A DNA stretch of 64,000 nucleotides, from the NCBI GenBank assembly GCA_009192285.1, contig CM018606.1, positions 1,044,081 through 1,108,080 of the forward strand, given 5' to 3'. This document shows positions 46,324 to 57,545 of this stretch, one piece after another. The DNA comes from Morchella semilibera (lineage: Eukaryota; Ascomycota; Pezizomycetes; Pezizales; Morchellaceae). The position numbers and the translations under genes were made by a program. Positions within the stretch are counted from its first letter, which is position 1; each line of letters opens with the position of its first letter. The notes beneath the pieces were generated by a model. That model saw only the letters and a program-made list of their open reading frames with translations. It did no database searches and was not told where the DNA came from.

Positions 46324-47913
46324 TCCTTTTTTCTTTTCTTTTTTCTTATTGGTTGAATTGGTTAAATACGGTGTTTAGGTTTTAATCTTTTTCCTCGTTG
46401 CAAACTGTTCTCTAGTTAGCGAATTGCGAGCTCAATCTAACCTAGCTTACCTGAGTTTAAATCAAAATGTGTAACCCCCCGCGCCATACCGGAATTCAAA
46501 TCCCGGTAGATATTCAAATTTAGTTATATACTTGGGTATATACTTGGGTATATATTGGTGCTGTTATATACTAGATTTATATGCTAGAGTAAAATATTGC
46601 ATAATCCCTATGGGAGGAGATTCAAGCAGTAGTTCAAGAAGGAGCAAATATAACTGAAAGTCCTAACCATGAAAACCACCTAGTATATCTCTTTCTTATT
46701 CCAAACCAGTATATATCTAATGGTATATATCTAACTCAGGACCATCTATCTGCCCAGGATTTAAGCCGAAATACACTTATTTTCATAAACCAAGCCAGAG
46801 CCATTAACTAAAGATAATTCAAACGAAAGTATTTGGAAGAAACTAGTGATCATGGTATAGTAGATGTATAGAGCAGTAAATGTGTTAAAAGTAATTTTAT
46901 CATCGGTATAGATACAAATCTAACCTATACTAAGTAACTACTTATGGAGCCAGCTTCATTTTCCGGTAACCTGATTGATGTCGGTCCCATAGCCTGCCAA
47001 TCAGATAATCGGAATATAGAGCTGACTCCATTCGCGCAAAGTCTCTATTAGGTTATATACCATTTTTGACAAAGTTACAAGGTCACCTAGTGTTATGTTA
47101 GTATGCTATGTAGTACATGTATTTAGATACCTTACCTCCTAGCCCTGTCTAATATTGCACTTACCGGATTCTTTGATCCTGCAACCATCTGGATGCGGGT
47201 TCAGCCATGTGCTAAACCAGAGGATGGAGTGGTCAAGAGCACGCGCATCCTGAATGGTGTCCGTAGCTACATCTAGTTAGGTATTGTAAAAGATGCAGGG
47301 AATTTATGGTATGTGCGGCGTGGTTGGGTTCGCACTGTCAGTTATATCCCAATTTTGTGCTTACTGAGTGAAGGTATGTACTTATTGCATTATTATTCGT
47401 CTGCTATAAATGGGTTTCGCTAGCCAACGCGGTAGAGCACTATATGTACATGTATATACATGTACATACGTATTGACTCCAGATCCAGCCCCCATATAGC
47501 CCACCATAGGCTGGTTTTTCTGGAGACATTTGCAGGTATGTGAGTTACCATACCCAGTTATTCTCACTGATTTGTGGAATCCATCACTTACTAGACAGTT
47601 AGTTATCTAAAATATACATGTCAGTGTAAGGTTTGATATATGACAATAGCTGTCGAGGGTGGTTTTAAACTATGGGAATATTATGTAAGCTGCCGCCGTG
47701 CTTAGTAAGCTGAGCTAGCTCTCACGTGCTGTTATCGGTAGCCTTATATGTAGTAATAAAATCGATAACAGAATCGTTTGGCGAGCATTCACGTCGCACT
47801 AAAATATCGGGTTTATTTTTTTGAACTCATATTCGTACCTACAGTGGACTGGAAAGCTTATTTTCCGTTTACCGTGACGTAAAGCCTGCGCTCATACGCG
47901 ATCACCGAGCCTC
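46324..47913. other. AT-rich spacer with tRNA-like and inverted-repeat fragments
   Basis: No protein gene. It contains short tandem TATACTTGGG repeats (46525-46552), an imperfect 86-bp inverted-repeat element (listed separately) and several pieces resembling tRNA promoter boxes (for example TAGCCAACGCGGTAGAGCA near 47418). These could be decayed SINEs; none folds as a full tRNA. Confidence 0.5.
46945..47030. mobile_element. 86-bp imperfect inverted-repeat element
   Basis: TGGAGCCAGCT at the left end and AGCTGACTCCA at the right end are inverted copies. The arms continue imperfectly for about 33 bp (roughly three quarters matching). The left flank is TA and the right flank TT. Confidence 0.5.
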
Positions 47914-49753
47914 ATGCCTGTAGTACCACTCCCGAACATCATCAAGAATACTACACAGGCCGCAGCAGAAATGATTGGACACCTTGGGCCCCGCCAGACT
48001 TCTTCAAACGGAGTTGGAGGAGCTGGAACTATTGGAACCGGAGCCGGAGCCGGAGCCGGAGCTGCAGGGGGAGCTGGAGTACCTTTGAACGGAGCTCAAG
48101 CTTCATCTCCAGCGAATCTGGCTCCTCCAGCCCAACGTACCAACTTTCTCAGAGGTGATCGGGAGGGAAGTAGACGCGGCCAAGCCCCTACAGCCCCTCA
48201 GGCACCGGTGGAGGAGAGGTATGTCGTTTATATACGACTACCGTTCGAAAGGAACGGATTCGTAGACCCGCCGCAGGTGGGTATTGTTATTTATATGCTT
48301 AGAGAAGATTGGCGCAATGAATTAATTGGCAAAATAGGTTGATTGGAATGACTCAAAGGAGAGGTACTTGTGGAAGGTCCTTTCTAGCGCTGGTAGAAGC
48401 ATGGATCTTGATTGTACTGTTTTCCCCTCGTCAACTCTAGCGGGATATCTTTAGGGCTAATGTGTGAATATAGGGAATGGATTGTGAGTTCACTGATGTA
48501 GATTTCAACGAAACAGAGACTAACCTTTTAGAGCAACCGAACTTCAAGTCTCTCGAGAATTCTTGCTTCAGCAGGCAGCCTGGCTCTACGAACGGGAACT
48601 CTCGCAAATTCAAGCTCAAATGAGAAGAGCAGGGACATCTACCCTGAATACCAATATCGCCAATATTTCCAGTAGTTCCCCATACTCACGACCCCAATCT
48701 CCGGCTGTGATGGGTGGGGCCCCGATGGCTAGAACTGGTACAGCGGGTACAGGTGAGTTTATATCACTTTCCAATATTTGTCTGAGTCATCTCGAGATGG
48801 CCATTTATAGGGGACCTTATCTATAGACCCCAAGATTCACTAATCTCTTTCAGTGCGTTCTACTCCAATTGTTACCCCCCGGCTCACACCCGGCCTTCCA
48901 GCGACCCCAACAAATACAACTAAGCGTAAGGATTCTAGTCAATGCTCTAGGAACCAAAGTACTAAAGTTTTGTAGCTTCTGCACAACCAATGTCACGAAC
49001 CGGCTCTTCTACCACCACTCGTGGAGGTCCCCAGCCTTCATTTGTCAATAATCGGCCCTCAAACCATGCCCCCGCCGATCCATCACCTAGTCGCTCCCCA
49101 GAGCGTCCCTCATCTGCATCTGAAGATTATACAGAGTCTTCTACGGCATCGGCATCATCAGACGATGATGATGACGGCGGAAACAGACTTGTTCGGAGGC
49201 TTCCATCCTTCCTCAACAAAAAGGGCTCTCGTGAAAGTTCTGATGAGGATGATGGAGATGAAGAACCGGCCTTTTTGCCATTTTCACATGGCGACAAGTC
49301 TGCCGGGGGCACCGACGACCAAATGACAGGTACTGTGACACTGCGACGGCGGACCTCTGGCACTGGTACAATAAAAGGAAAGGACACTGCTCGACCTAGC
49401 TCCCGAACTGGCGTTGAACCATCACTGGAATCGCATGGTACAGTAAGAGCTAGAAGGTCGAGAGTTCATCAACCCTTAGCGCCCATGGGAAGCCCTAGGC
49501 GATTGCCGGTGGATAGTACAGGTCTATCTACTGGGCCTAACTCGCCGAGTATGGGAAGTAGTTTCAGTGATTTATCTGGTACGTACGCTAAACATTGGAT
49601 AATCCTTCTCGGTCCTGATTGATATTAGATACAAGTGTTACTCAATCGGCAATGGAGGAAGCCTATTTAAGCACCATGCAAGCTGGCAACATGGCAAGCA
49701 GGATGTCCAGTCTCAGTCAGGCGGTGAGGAGTCGCTACTTCCATCCCAGCTGA
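47914..49753 (+). CDS. ATG29: Autophagy protein Atg29, seven exons including a 10-nt exon
   Basis: Exons 47914-48276, 48338-48413, 48474-48483, 48532-48752, 48854-48925, 48976-49578, 49629-49753; phases close on 489 residues. Atg29 works with Atg17 and Atg31 as the scaffold at the phagophore assembly site. Seen: the conserved N-terminal domain VVYIRLPFERNGFVDPPQVDWN, KERYLWKVLSSAG, DLDWNGLATELQVSREFLL and QQAAWLYERELSQIQAQMR; then a long Ser/Pro/acidic disordered tail typical of filamentous fungi; and the conserved end SVTQSAMEEAYLSTMQAGNMASRMSS. The WNGL part of the signature lies on an exon of ten bases. A Gly/Ala-rich segment (GTGAGAGAGAAGGAG) precedes the domain. Confidence 0.9.
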
Positions 49754-50721
49754 ATTTTCTACATTTATCTTCCTATCCTCTTGGGGCCCACGCGTGCGAT
49801 GTATACTTTTTTGTGTTTTGTGTTTTAGTCCCCCCTCCCCCCCTCTTTTTTCTTTCTTCCCTCTCTTTCTCTCTTTTGGCGTTATGACCTATTATTAATG
49901 GGTCTCAATACCTGATCTTGGTTTTCGTTTGCTTGTTTATTTGAAATTTTAATGATTATACTCGCCTTGTTTAGTTTTATATGTTTACAGGCACGACGAG
50001 ATATCAATTTATTTGACTTTTTAGAAAAGATAAAATAAGATATTAAAACCGCGTGCATTTTTGCTACATATTGGAATTTTTTCAAATAACAAATATCACG
50101 ACTCGGCAAATGCTAATGAAGAGGGGGGGGGGGGGGAAGCAGGGAAGCACATCCCCGCAAGATCTGGGTGAACCCCTCTTTGATCCTGAAAACACTCTCC
50201 AACCGAGAAGGGAAAACGACCAACAGGCAGTGCCAGGCAGCCCAGATGGCTCTATCCTATTCTTCTCGTGCCACACAGAGTTTGGGGATCCTAAGGAATC
50301 TCGGGAACCGGGAGAACGTTCGTGAACGGGGGCCATGTAGGGGAAAGAAAGTAAAATAACAGGACGGAAGGTAGAAGGGCGTTCATTACTGGAGGTGCAT
50401 GTTCCAAAAAACAAAAATTGTATTAAAGATAGACTACTTGCTGTTTAATCTGTAGAAAAGCACAAATAAATAATATGTAGTTGGCCTGGCCTAAACTAAC
50501 AGTTGCGCTTAGCATCGCACGTTCACTGTTGAGCACTCGCTCACGAAAACCCACTCGTTGTGCCGTGTCACTTTCCATGATCCAACACAGATAACGAGTG
50601 ATGCCACATGACCCCCCACTTCACTTTTGTAGAAATACCGCATTCCGTAACCACTCGAAAGAGGGAGAACAAGAAAAGGGGAAAAAAAAGAAAAAGAGTA
50701 AAAAGGGTCAAAGATTGCAGA

Positions 50722-50805
50722 TGCGCCGTAAGGGACTCGAACCCTTCCCAGTTGCTGTCATTTGTGTAATGGAAGGCAACTATGATACCCCTTCACCAAC
50801 GGTGC
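50722..50805 (-). tRNA. tRNA-Gly(UCC) with 13-nt intron
   Basis: Reading the minus strand from 50805, an acceptor stem GCACCGT pairs with ACGGCGC (one A-C mismatch at pair 3), followed by a glycine-type D arm (TGGTGAAGGGGTATCA), anticodon stem GTTGC/GCAAC, loop C-T-TCC-A and a T arm AAGGG-TTCGAGT-CCCTT. Anticodon TCC is at 50771-50773. The sequence TTACACAAATGAC (50757-50769), one base 3' of the anticodon, is the canonical intron position; without it the tRNA is 71 nt. CCA is not encoded. Confidence 0.88.
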
Positions 50806-50883
50806 TGATGTAATAAGGCCACAAATTTATGATTACAAGTAATAATATATATTAATAACCGTGCATCCACCACAATTAGATAC

Positions 50884-50989
50884 TAGGCCCTTTACGCAAA
50901 GACCCCATACTTGTATGATTGGTTGATGGGATAGGCACCAATAAGGCTACCGAAAAAAAGACTCTGGAGTCTTTTGCGCAAAGGGCCTA
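50884..50989. mobile_element. MITE, about 102 bp, TA-flanked, next to tRNA-Gly
   Basis: GGCCCTTTACGCAAAGA at the left and the inverted TCTTTTGCGCAAAGGGCC at the right differ at about two positions. Both ends are directly flanked by TA, the Tc1/mariner-type target. It contains no reading frame and lies 80 bp from the tRNA gene. Confidence 0.7.
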
Positions 50990-51542
50990 CTGCCGACCGC
51001 AGCAAATCGCAGTGAGGATTAATAATAGTGATGTTAAGAAACAGAGTATATACTACATTGATAATAAAGCCACAGCACCGGCGTGGTCGGCCATCGAACG
51101 AAGGAAAGATAAGCGACTGAAGGGCCGGCCCTAAGCCCCATCTCAAACTACAGATATGCAGCTCCCTCTCTCCATACGCGGATACTCCATGGTCTCTATT
51201 ACCGCCGAGAAACCACGAGGCGTATAAAGAAAATATTATCTGCCCTACCCGCCTAAAAATTGACAGGAAAAACATAATAAGCAAAAACAAAATACCGCGC
51301 CCCAATACACCCCGAAAGCCTTATAGTTGAGCCTGAACCACAATACCCAGCCTAGAGACAAAACAATGATAATAATAGTAAGGAAATGGGGGCAAAGTAA
51401 ACGTGATAAGAAGTGAAGATTACAGAGTTATAACGCCTACGGTAGATACAAGACAGTGCAGTTGGCAGTGGCAAAAGAGAAAGAAAAAAAGGATAGGAAT
51501 AGCGTCAAGATGATACAGATTGATGACGGTACACCAGGCCCC

Positions 51543-54500
51543 TCAGAGATAATCGTCGCAGTTGATGCCCATATGTTGTAGAGTTCGCACCTGGGTTAGG
51601 CTGATTGTAACATCTTCAAAGTTGGGAGGCAGTTTCTTTTTCGCTCTGATTATATATATAGCGTTAGTGATTATATTGCGATATAGATAATTGCTGTGGG
51701 GAAGGGATTGACCTTAGGTAGTCGTATTTGATGTTTCTCGCCTTGTCCTTGAGCTGGATGTTCGAGCGGCCGCTAAATTCGGGATAGTTCATCTATAACG
51801 CGTACAGGTTAGCTTGTTGTCGCTTCCTAGCTCGCCGGTAGCCTACATCTCTAATCTCGGCCCATTTGCAACCGTACTCCCCAATTACTCGGATTAATAG
51901 TGCTGTTTGCTTCCTTCCCCAAGCTTGTCGTGTCTTCAATACCTGTTGTGGCTTCCCCTTCTTCACAGGGTTCTTCTCTACCATCTTCTGAACCCTACGG
52001 TTGAGTTCAGCGCGCCTCGCGTTGTTATCCTCGTCCTCACTCTCGTCGGCTCCGTCCTCGCCCTCGTCCTCCTCCTCTTCATCGTGTTCCGCATCGTCGG
52101 TGTCAGACTCGCTTACACCTGATACGCCGGAGGCCGATAGCTTCCTAGATGCATCAGTGCCACCCGAAGCTCTTGAGCCCTTGGAGCTCCTAGGAGCCCT
52201 CGTTGGTGCGATCCTACGCGGCTTGGAGCCGTTCTGTTCCCCGGTCTTTGAAGAGGGGGCCGATGCTCTCGGAGCCGCCGAAGCGGTAGCTGAAGAAGTG
52301 GAGGTTCCAGCAGCATTTGAAGGGCCGATATCTGGCAAGCCCTTTCTGCTCTTTTTCAACCTCTCCTTGTCTTCTTCCCTCGGGTCCACCTCATACATCT
52401 CTGCATCTTCTGCATCTTCTGCCTCGTCTTGATCCTCAGTCTCAAGCGCGGGCCTACTTTCTTCCACCTCTTCAATGATGACCTCCTTCTCCTTCCCTTT
52501 CTGCAGCTGCTGCCGCTTCGCCGGCAACCCACGGGTACCATCATCGATCTGTGAAATGCGTCTCGCTCCCTCCTGGGGGTCAATGAACCTCTTACGCTTC
52601 AATGGGTGACCTGGCTGTGGCGGAGGGATTGTTGCAGCTAGTGATTCATTATTCTCTTTATTTTTTATTATACCCGAGACAGTGAGCGTGGTCTTCCATA
52701 ACTCGGCCATAGCTGTTGACTCTGGCGCTTTATCCTCGCCCTCATCATCTTCCATCGATCCAGAGACCTCTACTTGTCCAGGGGCTTCCATATTCGCAGA
52801 ATCTTCTACTTGCGCAGGAGCTTTCGCGGGTGCGGAGTCTTCTGCTGCTTGTGTAGGGACCACAGACTTCTTGGGAGCCTCAGGCTCTTTGGGAGGCCCC
52901 GTTTGGTTAAGAGCTTCCGAATGTCGGTCCTTCAGGCACTTCAAGAATCTCATTTCAGCAATAGTTATTTCCGCATCTTTGGAGCCCAATGAGGTTGCTA
53001 CTCTCGGCGTGCCTCTCGCAACAGGTATTGTTTCGGGAGCGGGCATGGTCTTTCGTCTTTTCAGGTCTTTCATCTGTGCTGTAGTGAGGTAGACCGACGT
53101 TGAGCCCAACGCCTCACGGCCTTGCTGCTCTATCATGTGTTTAAGCCTTGACAATTCAGAGCTCACGGCGCTTTAAGAAGGAGTTGGTTGTTAGCATTTA
53201 ATTGAAATTAGAGGGGGAGGAAGGGGTGCAGAAATAATGAATGCAAGTATCACACTTACAGCAACCCTTCATCCTTCTTAGTTGTAGCAGATTCCCCTAC
53301 TGCTACAGGCGCAGCCACTGTTTCAGGGTCTGGCAGCTGCTGGGAAAGTCGTACGCGAGGTTTAACAGGAGTGGGCTCCTCTTGTACCGTCTCCGGAATC
53401 TCACGATCGTCCAAGAGGTCTATTACCCTAGCATCCTCCAGAATTTGCGGTTTCCTTACCTTCTCAACCAGGTCCTCGGCGCTTTTGTAGTCCCGTAATT
53501 TTTCAATCTCAAAAAACCTGGTTTTAACGTAGCCCGAGATCCGTTTGACAAACCCGTCCCACGGGAACAGATCGACCAACGTGGGAATATCCACTGGCTC
53601 ACGGGGGTCCTTGGCAAAGGTGCCTCTGATCTCTTCAACTCTTTGGATAACTCGCGTCCTCCAGTTATGGACACCTTCCACTCCTGGCCAGGGCTTGAGT
53701 TCCGGGCCATTGCCCTCGAAGAAGGCCATCTTTAGCCACATATCAGGGTCGAAGTCACCCGTGTCCTGCTGGTTGACCAATGCCAACACTAGGTACTGGG
53801 TCCTAAGATCCAAGGCAGCCTGGAAGTTCGCGCTCCGGACCACATCGCCAAATTGCACGGGGAAATCCCTCTCAATCGGCTTTAGTTTCTCAAAGGTACT
53901 AGCGCTAGACCCTTGGCTGGTGTATGCAACATTTGCAAGGATGGACAGGTTTGATACATGAAGGAGCGGACGGAAGCTCTCATCACCGCCCAGGGCATTC
54001 TCAACCTGGCGCACAGAGATGTATTCAGACGTGCCGTAGGCCATCTTAGACGCGGCAAAGTTCTGCTCGTATGCCCGGAGACGCTTAGACACGGTTGAGG
54101 CTGGGACGAGGAGAAGCCGCCGCAGGTCTCTGGTGAGGGGTTTCAGGATGAGGAGGTCTAGTATCTTCCTACCGTGCGCGTCCAGGTGTGGGAACATCTC
54201 GAGCATGAGCTCCACATCGAGCTCCTCAATGTCTATCTGAGTGTTTGATAGATCTGGCTCGGGTGTTGAGAAGAATTCCGATGCCGAGGTCAAGGAGACG
54301 GAGTCGTCATTAGGGAGGAGGTTTGGGGGCGGTTCATATCTTGATATGTTTGGGGGCGATGATTCGGGTACCTCTTCTAATTCTCGCCGACTCCCCTGCT
54401 GCTTTCTTGTCGCTTCTTCATGGTCATGATCATCATCATCATCATTGGGGACGAGTGAGAGAGCTGATGAAGAGGGAGGGAGGGAGGTTAGCCAGCTGTA

Positions 54501-54545
54501 TTCACGATGTACTTTCCCTTCGGGTTCCGCAGGCGATTGTGACAT
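51543..54545 (-). CDS. Telobox Myb-domain protein (TRF/Taz1-like telomere binder), four exons
   Basis: Complement of 53260-54545, 51847-53170, 51713-51792, 51543-51645; phases close on 930 residues. The C-terminal Myb domain reads RQAWGRKQTALLIRVIGEYG, CKWAEIRD, then RSNIQLKDKARNIKYDYLRA. The LKDKARN core is the telobox motif of TTAGGG-binding proteins, followed by KLPPNFEDVT. Residues about 110-350 form a helical block (ELDVELMLEMFPHLDAHGRK, LKPLTRDLRRLLLVPAS, LVNQQDTGDF, WRTRVIQRVEEIRG) that could be the TRFH-type dimerisation region. The middle is Ser/Glu/Asp-rich and disordered. By family the protein would bind telomeric or telobox promoter DNA; assignment to TRF/Taz1 versus Tbf1-like factors is inference. 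E2 begins at an AAG acceptor. Confidence 0.75.
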
Positions 54546-54868
54546 TTTTCAGGAGCGATGGTGGGTGGATAGTACATGTGGGAGAATTATATATATATGC
54601 AGCAAACTTTGGTGAGGCAACATGCATGAGCAAAGGGGTTGGAAGGGGGGGGGGGGGGGGGAGGGGAGGAGAGGAGAGGGGAGAGGGGGAGAGGGGGATG
54701 CATCATGTAGTATATAATAGTAATATAGTGCAAGCAGAACAAGACGACGTGGGATTGGACCCACGATACAATGTATATATGCACTCGAGGGAGCAATTGA
54801 GGAATTTGGGGCAAAGCTATGACCATGTATAGAGCAACCGGCCAGCACAAAGCTTAATCCAGTACATA
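54546..54868. other. Short intergenic region with 17-base G run
   Basis: Upstream of the telobox gene and downstream of the acidic-protein gene. G run at about 54645-54661 followed by GGGGAGAG repeats. No gene. Confidence 0.6.
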
Positions 54869-55331
54869 TTACATGCACGCACACACCCCCTCCGCCGATA
54901 CCACCCGCCCCATCGGCGAAGGGGGGAAAAACAACAATTGGGGCACCTTACACATTCTTCCACGCTGCTCCTTCACCCCTCCGATCACTCTTCCCCGCAA
55001 GACCACAGTCTCCCCCTCCTCCTCCTCCTCCTCAGATTCGTCCTCCTCCTCCTCCTCAGATTCGTCCTCCTCCTCCTCCTCAGATTCGTCCTGCTCCTGC
55101 TCCCTCTGGCTCCCCCCGCCGGAGGCCCATCCCCGCGGACCTCTTCAGCACCCGCCCTGTCGGCCGCCTGCTGCTGCTGCACAGGCCGCACAGGCGTCGG
55201 CCGGTCACTGCGGAACTGTGTTTTTTCGCGCCGGCGCCGCCGCGCGGGGTCACGCGCGGGAGTGCCTCTGCTGCTGCTGCTGCTGTGCGGGCCGTGGCGG
55301 CGCGCCGCGGCTTCATAGTCGGTTTGGCCAT
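54869..55331 (-). CDS. Unknown small acidic-repeat protein, frame broken by two homopolymer indels
   Basis: From ATG 55331 the frame gives MAKPTMKPRRAATARTAAAA. Protein-like sequence then continues in a second frame (TQFRSDRPTPVRPVQQQQ) and a third (SQREQEQDESEEEEE repeated three times, then GETVVLRGRVIGG), ending at the stop 54869-54871. One extra A in the run at 55221-55226 and one extra G in the run at 55112-55117 (plus-strand T and C runs) join all three. The total then divides exactly by three (154 residues). Not recognised: basic N-terminus, glutamine run, three near-identical 24-bp DESEEEEE units, so possibly a chromatin-associated protein. It could also be non-coding. Confidence 0.5.
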
Positions 55332-56418
55332 GGGGCGTTTGTGTAGTGGGGGGGGGGGGGCTGCGTGGCGTGGCGTGTGGTGTCTGTGTGTTGTGTTGTG
55401 TGTAGTTAGATGTTGGGGTGCTGGGGGGGGGTGTGGTGCGAGTGATGGGTGATGCACCGTTGTTGTTGTTTGCTTGCTTCTTGTGTGACGGGAGGGGGGG
55501 GGGGGGGCTGGGGTTGGTTGGTAGGCAAGTAAGTAAGTTAGTATGTATGTATGGTAGGTTGGTAGGTTTGTTGGCCTAGCTGGGCTGGTATTGGTATTTG
55601 TATGGGGCAAGTAAGGATGGGTGGGTCTATAGGAGCAGGGTCGTGATGTTTTCAATGGGAGGTAAAAGAGAGGTAAAGAGTAGATAGGCCAAAGCAATTG
55701 CAAGCAGATGATGGTGTGCCTGAAAAGGTGCAGAAGAGAGTCGCGAGTTGTGTTGGGTGAAGAAGGGCAGAACTGGCTCTCTGGTCAAACAACGCGCGGA
55801 ACAGTAACCCTAGGGTTAGTTAGGGTTAGTTAGGGGTTGGTTCGTTGTTGTTATAACCCTAGGGTTAGGGGTGTCTGTGTGGTTGGGAGGAGGGGTGCAA
55901 CAAACACAGCAATGACGCCGGAACCGTTCTGTTTGAGGTGCGCGCGGTTGGAGAATGCTGTTTGTAGGGGCGAGAGTTGAAGGTGGGGAGGGGAGGAAGG
56001 AAGAGTCATGAGGTATCACTCAGGTTCAGGCTGACGCGCTAGACTGGATACGGTGGGGCGTGTTTTTGGGGTTTTGAGATGGGGAAATGATTGTTTGGCG
56101 GGAATAGGAGGGGGGCTGTTTGATTGGGAGGTTTTTTTTTTGTGAGCGCATGGGTGATGGTTACTAGAAACTGTTCACTCATAATCGGGCCGTGAAGTGG
56201 TGTACCCCCATCCAATCTAATCCAGGACCCCCAACCACAGAGTCTGGTCGCAAAACTGCCATTGTTTTTCTTTTAATAATCTACAAAAAACCCGTAATAA
56301 GTTAAAAAAGAAAAAAAAGAAAAAAAAGCCAGAGAGAGAAAATGTCAATTCCCGCAAACCCCCACAAGCAAAAAACGCCTGGTACGCCAGAAAGTCCCCT
56401 GCCCCCCACCCACCCCGA
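55332..56418. other. Intergenic region with interstitial telomere-like repeats
   Basis: 1.1 kb, GT-rich and G-run-rich (55340-55510). At 55805-55870 there are several TTAGGG/CCCTAA units in both orientations. A-rich tract near 56300. No supported gene. Confidence 0.6.
55805..55870. repeat. Interstitial telomeric-type repeats (TTAGGG/CCCTAA)
   Basis: AACCCTAGGGTTAG occurs twice (near 55806 and 55854), with GTTAGGG units and GGGGTTGG between them. The unit equals the common fungal telomere repeat TTAGGG. Confidence 0.8.
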
Positions 56419-57545
56419 TTAGCAGCTCTCGTCGATCCATATCCGGACCGTCTTGTCCAACCCGCAGCTCGCGACTATGTTTTCCGTGGGGTGGGCGGCG
56501 ACACCGAGGACGACGTCGTCGTGTCCGATGAGGATCTGGACTACCTCTTTGGTTTGGACGTCCCAGAGGTAGACGTCCGAGTCCTCTGAGCCCGCAATCC
56601 TGTCTTTGGTCAGCACCTAGATAGAGAAACCCCACCCGCAAGGTTTGGGGGAGAGGGGGAAGAGTCAACATACACAAAGCTCCCACCACTCGCGCCACTG
56701 ACCACGAATCCGGGCGTGATGCTATACTTCTCATTCCTGTGTCCCATATACGTCTTTAGGCACTTTCCCCTGTGGTAATCCCACAAGCGCACACAGCTAT
56801 CCAGGGTCCCCGCCACCAAGTACTTCCCATTGGGGCTAAACCTCACGCCCATGACAGCGGCATTATCCTCCTCCACGATGGTCCTCAGGCACTGGCCCGT
56901 GCTCACGTCCCACACGCGGATCAGGCCGTCGTGCGAGCAGCTGGCGATCAGCGTGCCGTCGCGGTTAAAGTGCACGCCCGAGACGGGATCACTGTGCGCC
57001 GGCAGCGTCTTCATGCACCGCCCGCTGCGGATGTCCCAGAGGCGCACGGCCTCGTCGTACGACCCGCTGGCGACGATGTTGCCCCGCGGGGAGAAGGAGA
57101 CGCTGTAGATTGCGTTGTGGTGGCCGCGCAGCTGCTTGATGGATTTGCAGGCCTGCACGTCCCAGAGCCGGATGGTCTTGTCGTCGCTGCCAGAGACGAG
57201 CGTGAGCGAGTCCGGGGACCAGTCGACGTCCGAGATGCCGGCAAGGTGCCCGACGAAGGTTTGTTCGTATTTGCCGGTTTTGGCGTGCCAGATTTTGAGC
57301 GTTTTATCGGCGGCTGGAGAAGGGGTGGAGGGGGTTAGTAGGGGTGTAGAAGGGGTAGGGGAAGGGTGAGGGGACGTACAACTGCTGGCGAGCCATTTGC
57401 CGTCGGGGGAGAACTTGATGGCAGAGACGCCGAGGGTGTGGCCTGTGAGTGTGTAGCGCGCTTCGTATTCTGGGCGACGGGCACGAGGGGGAGAATCGGT
57501 ACGTTCTGGACGGGAGGTAGGGAAGTGGGCACTGTCAATGTCCAT
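56419..57545 (-). CDS. SWD3: WDR5/Swd3 WD40 protein, COMPASS subunit, three exons
   Basis: Complement of 57380-57545, 56676-57313, 56419-56616; phases close on 333 residues, the usual WDR5 length. Core scaffold of the Set1/COMPASS histone H3K4 methyltransferase. Seen: a short disordered N-terminus, then seven WD repeats starting [20 protein letters not shown], with [77 protein letters not shown] and [10 protein letters not shown]. The residues lining the arginine-binding pore ([26 protein letters not shown]) are kept. The gene is GC-rich with no frame problem. An alternative call would be another WD40 protein, but repeat spacing matches WDR5 throughout. Confidence 0.92.

Larger units (their letters stand above)
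49754..51542. other. Intergenic region containing tRNA-Gly and a MITE
   Basis: Convergent 3' flanks of ATG29 and the telobox gene. Apart from the tRNA and the inverted-repeat element listed separately I see no gene. A G run (about 50125-50136) and AAAG-rich tracts are present. Confidence 0.6.

Noticed and set aside
47410-47520. tRNA-like A box (TAGCCAACGCGGTAGAGCA)
   Set aside because: The D-arm resemblance is good, but the rest is interrupted by TACATGTA repeats and no cloverleaf can be drawn.
54740-54840. Possible tRNA on the minus strand (GTGGG...CCCAC arm near 54757-54775)
   Set aside because: The hairpin resembles a T arm but its loop has six bases and lacks TTCRA; I could not find a pairing acceptor stem, D arm or anticodon stem.
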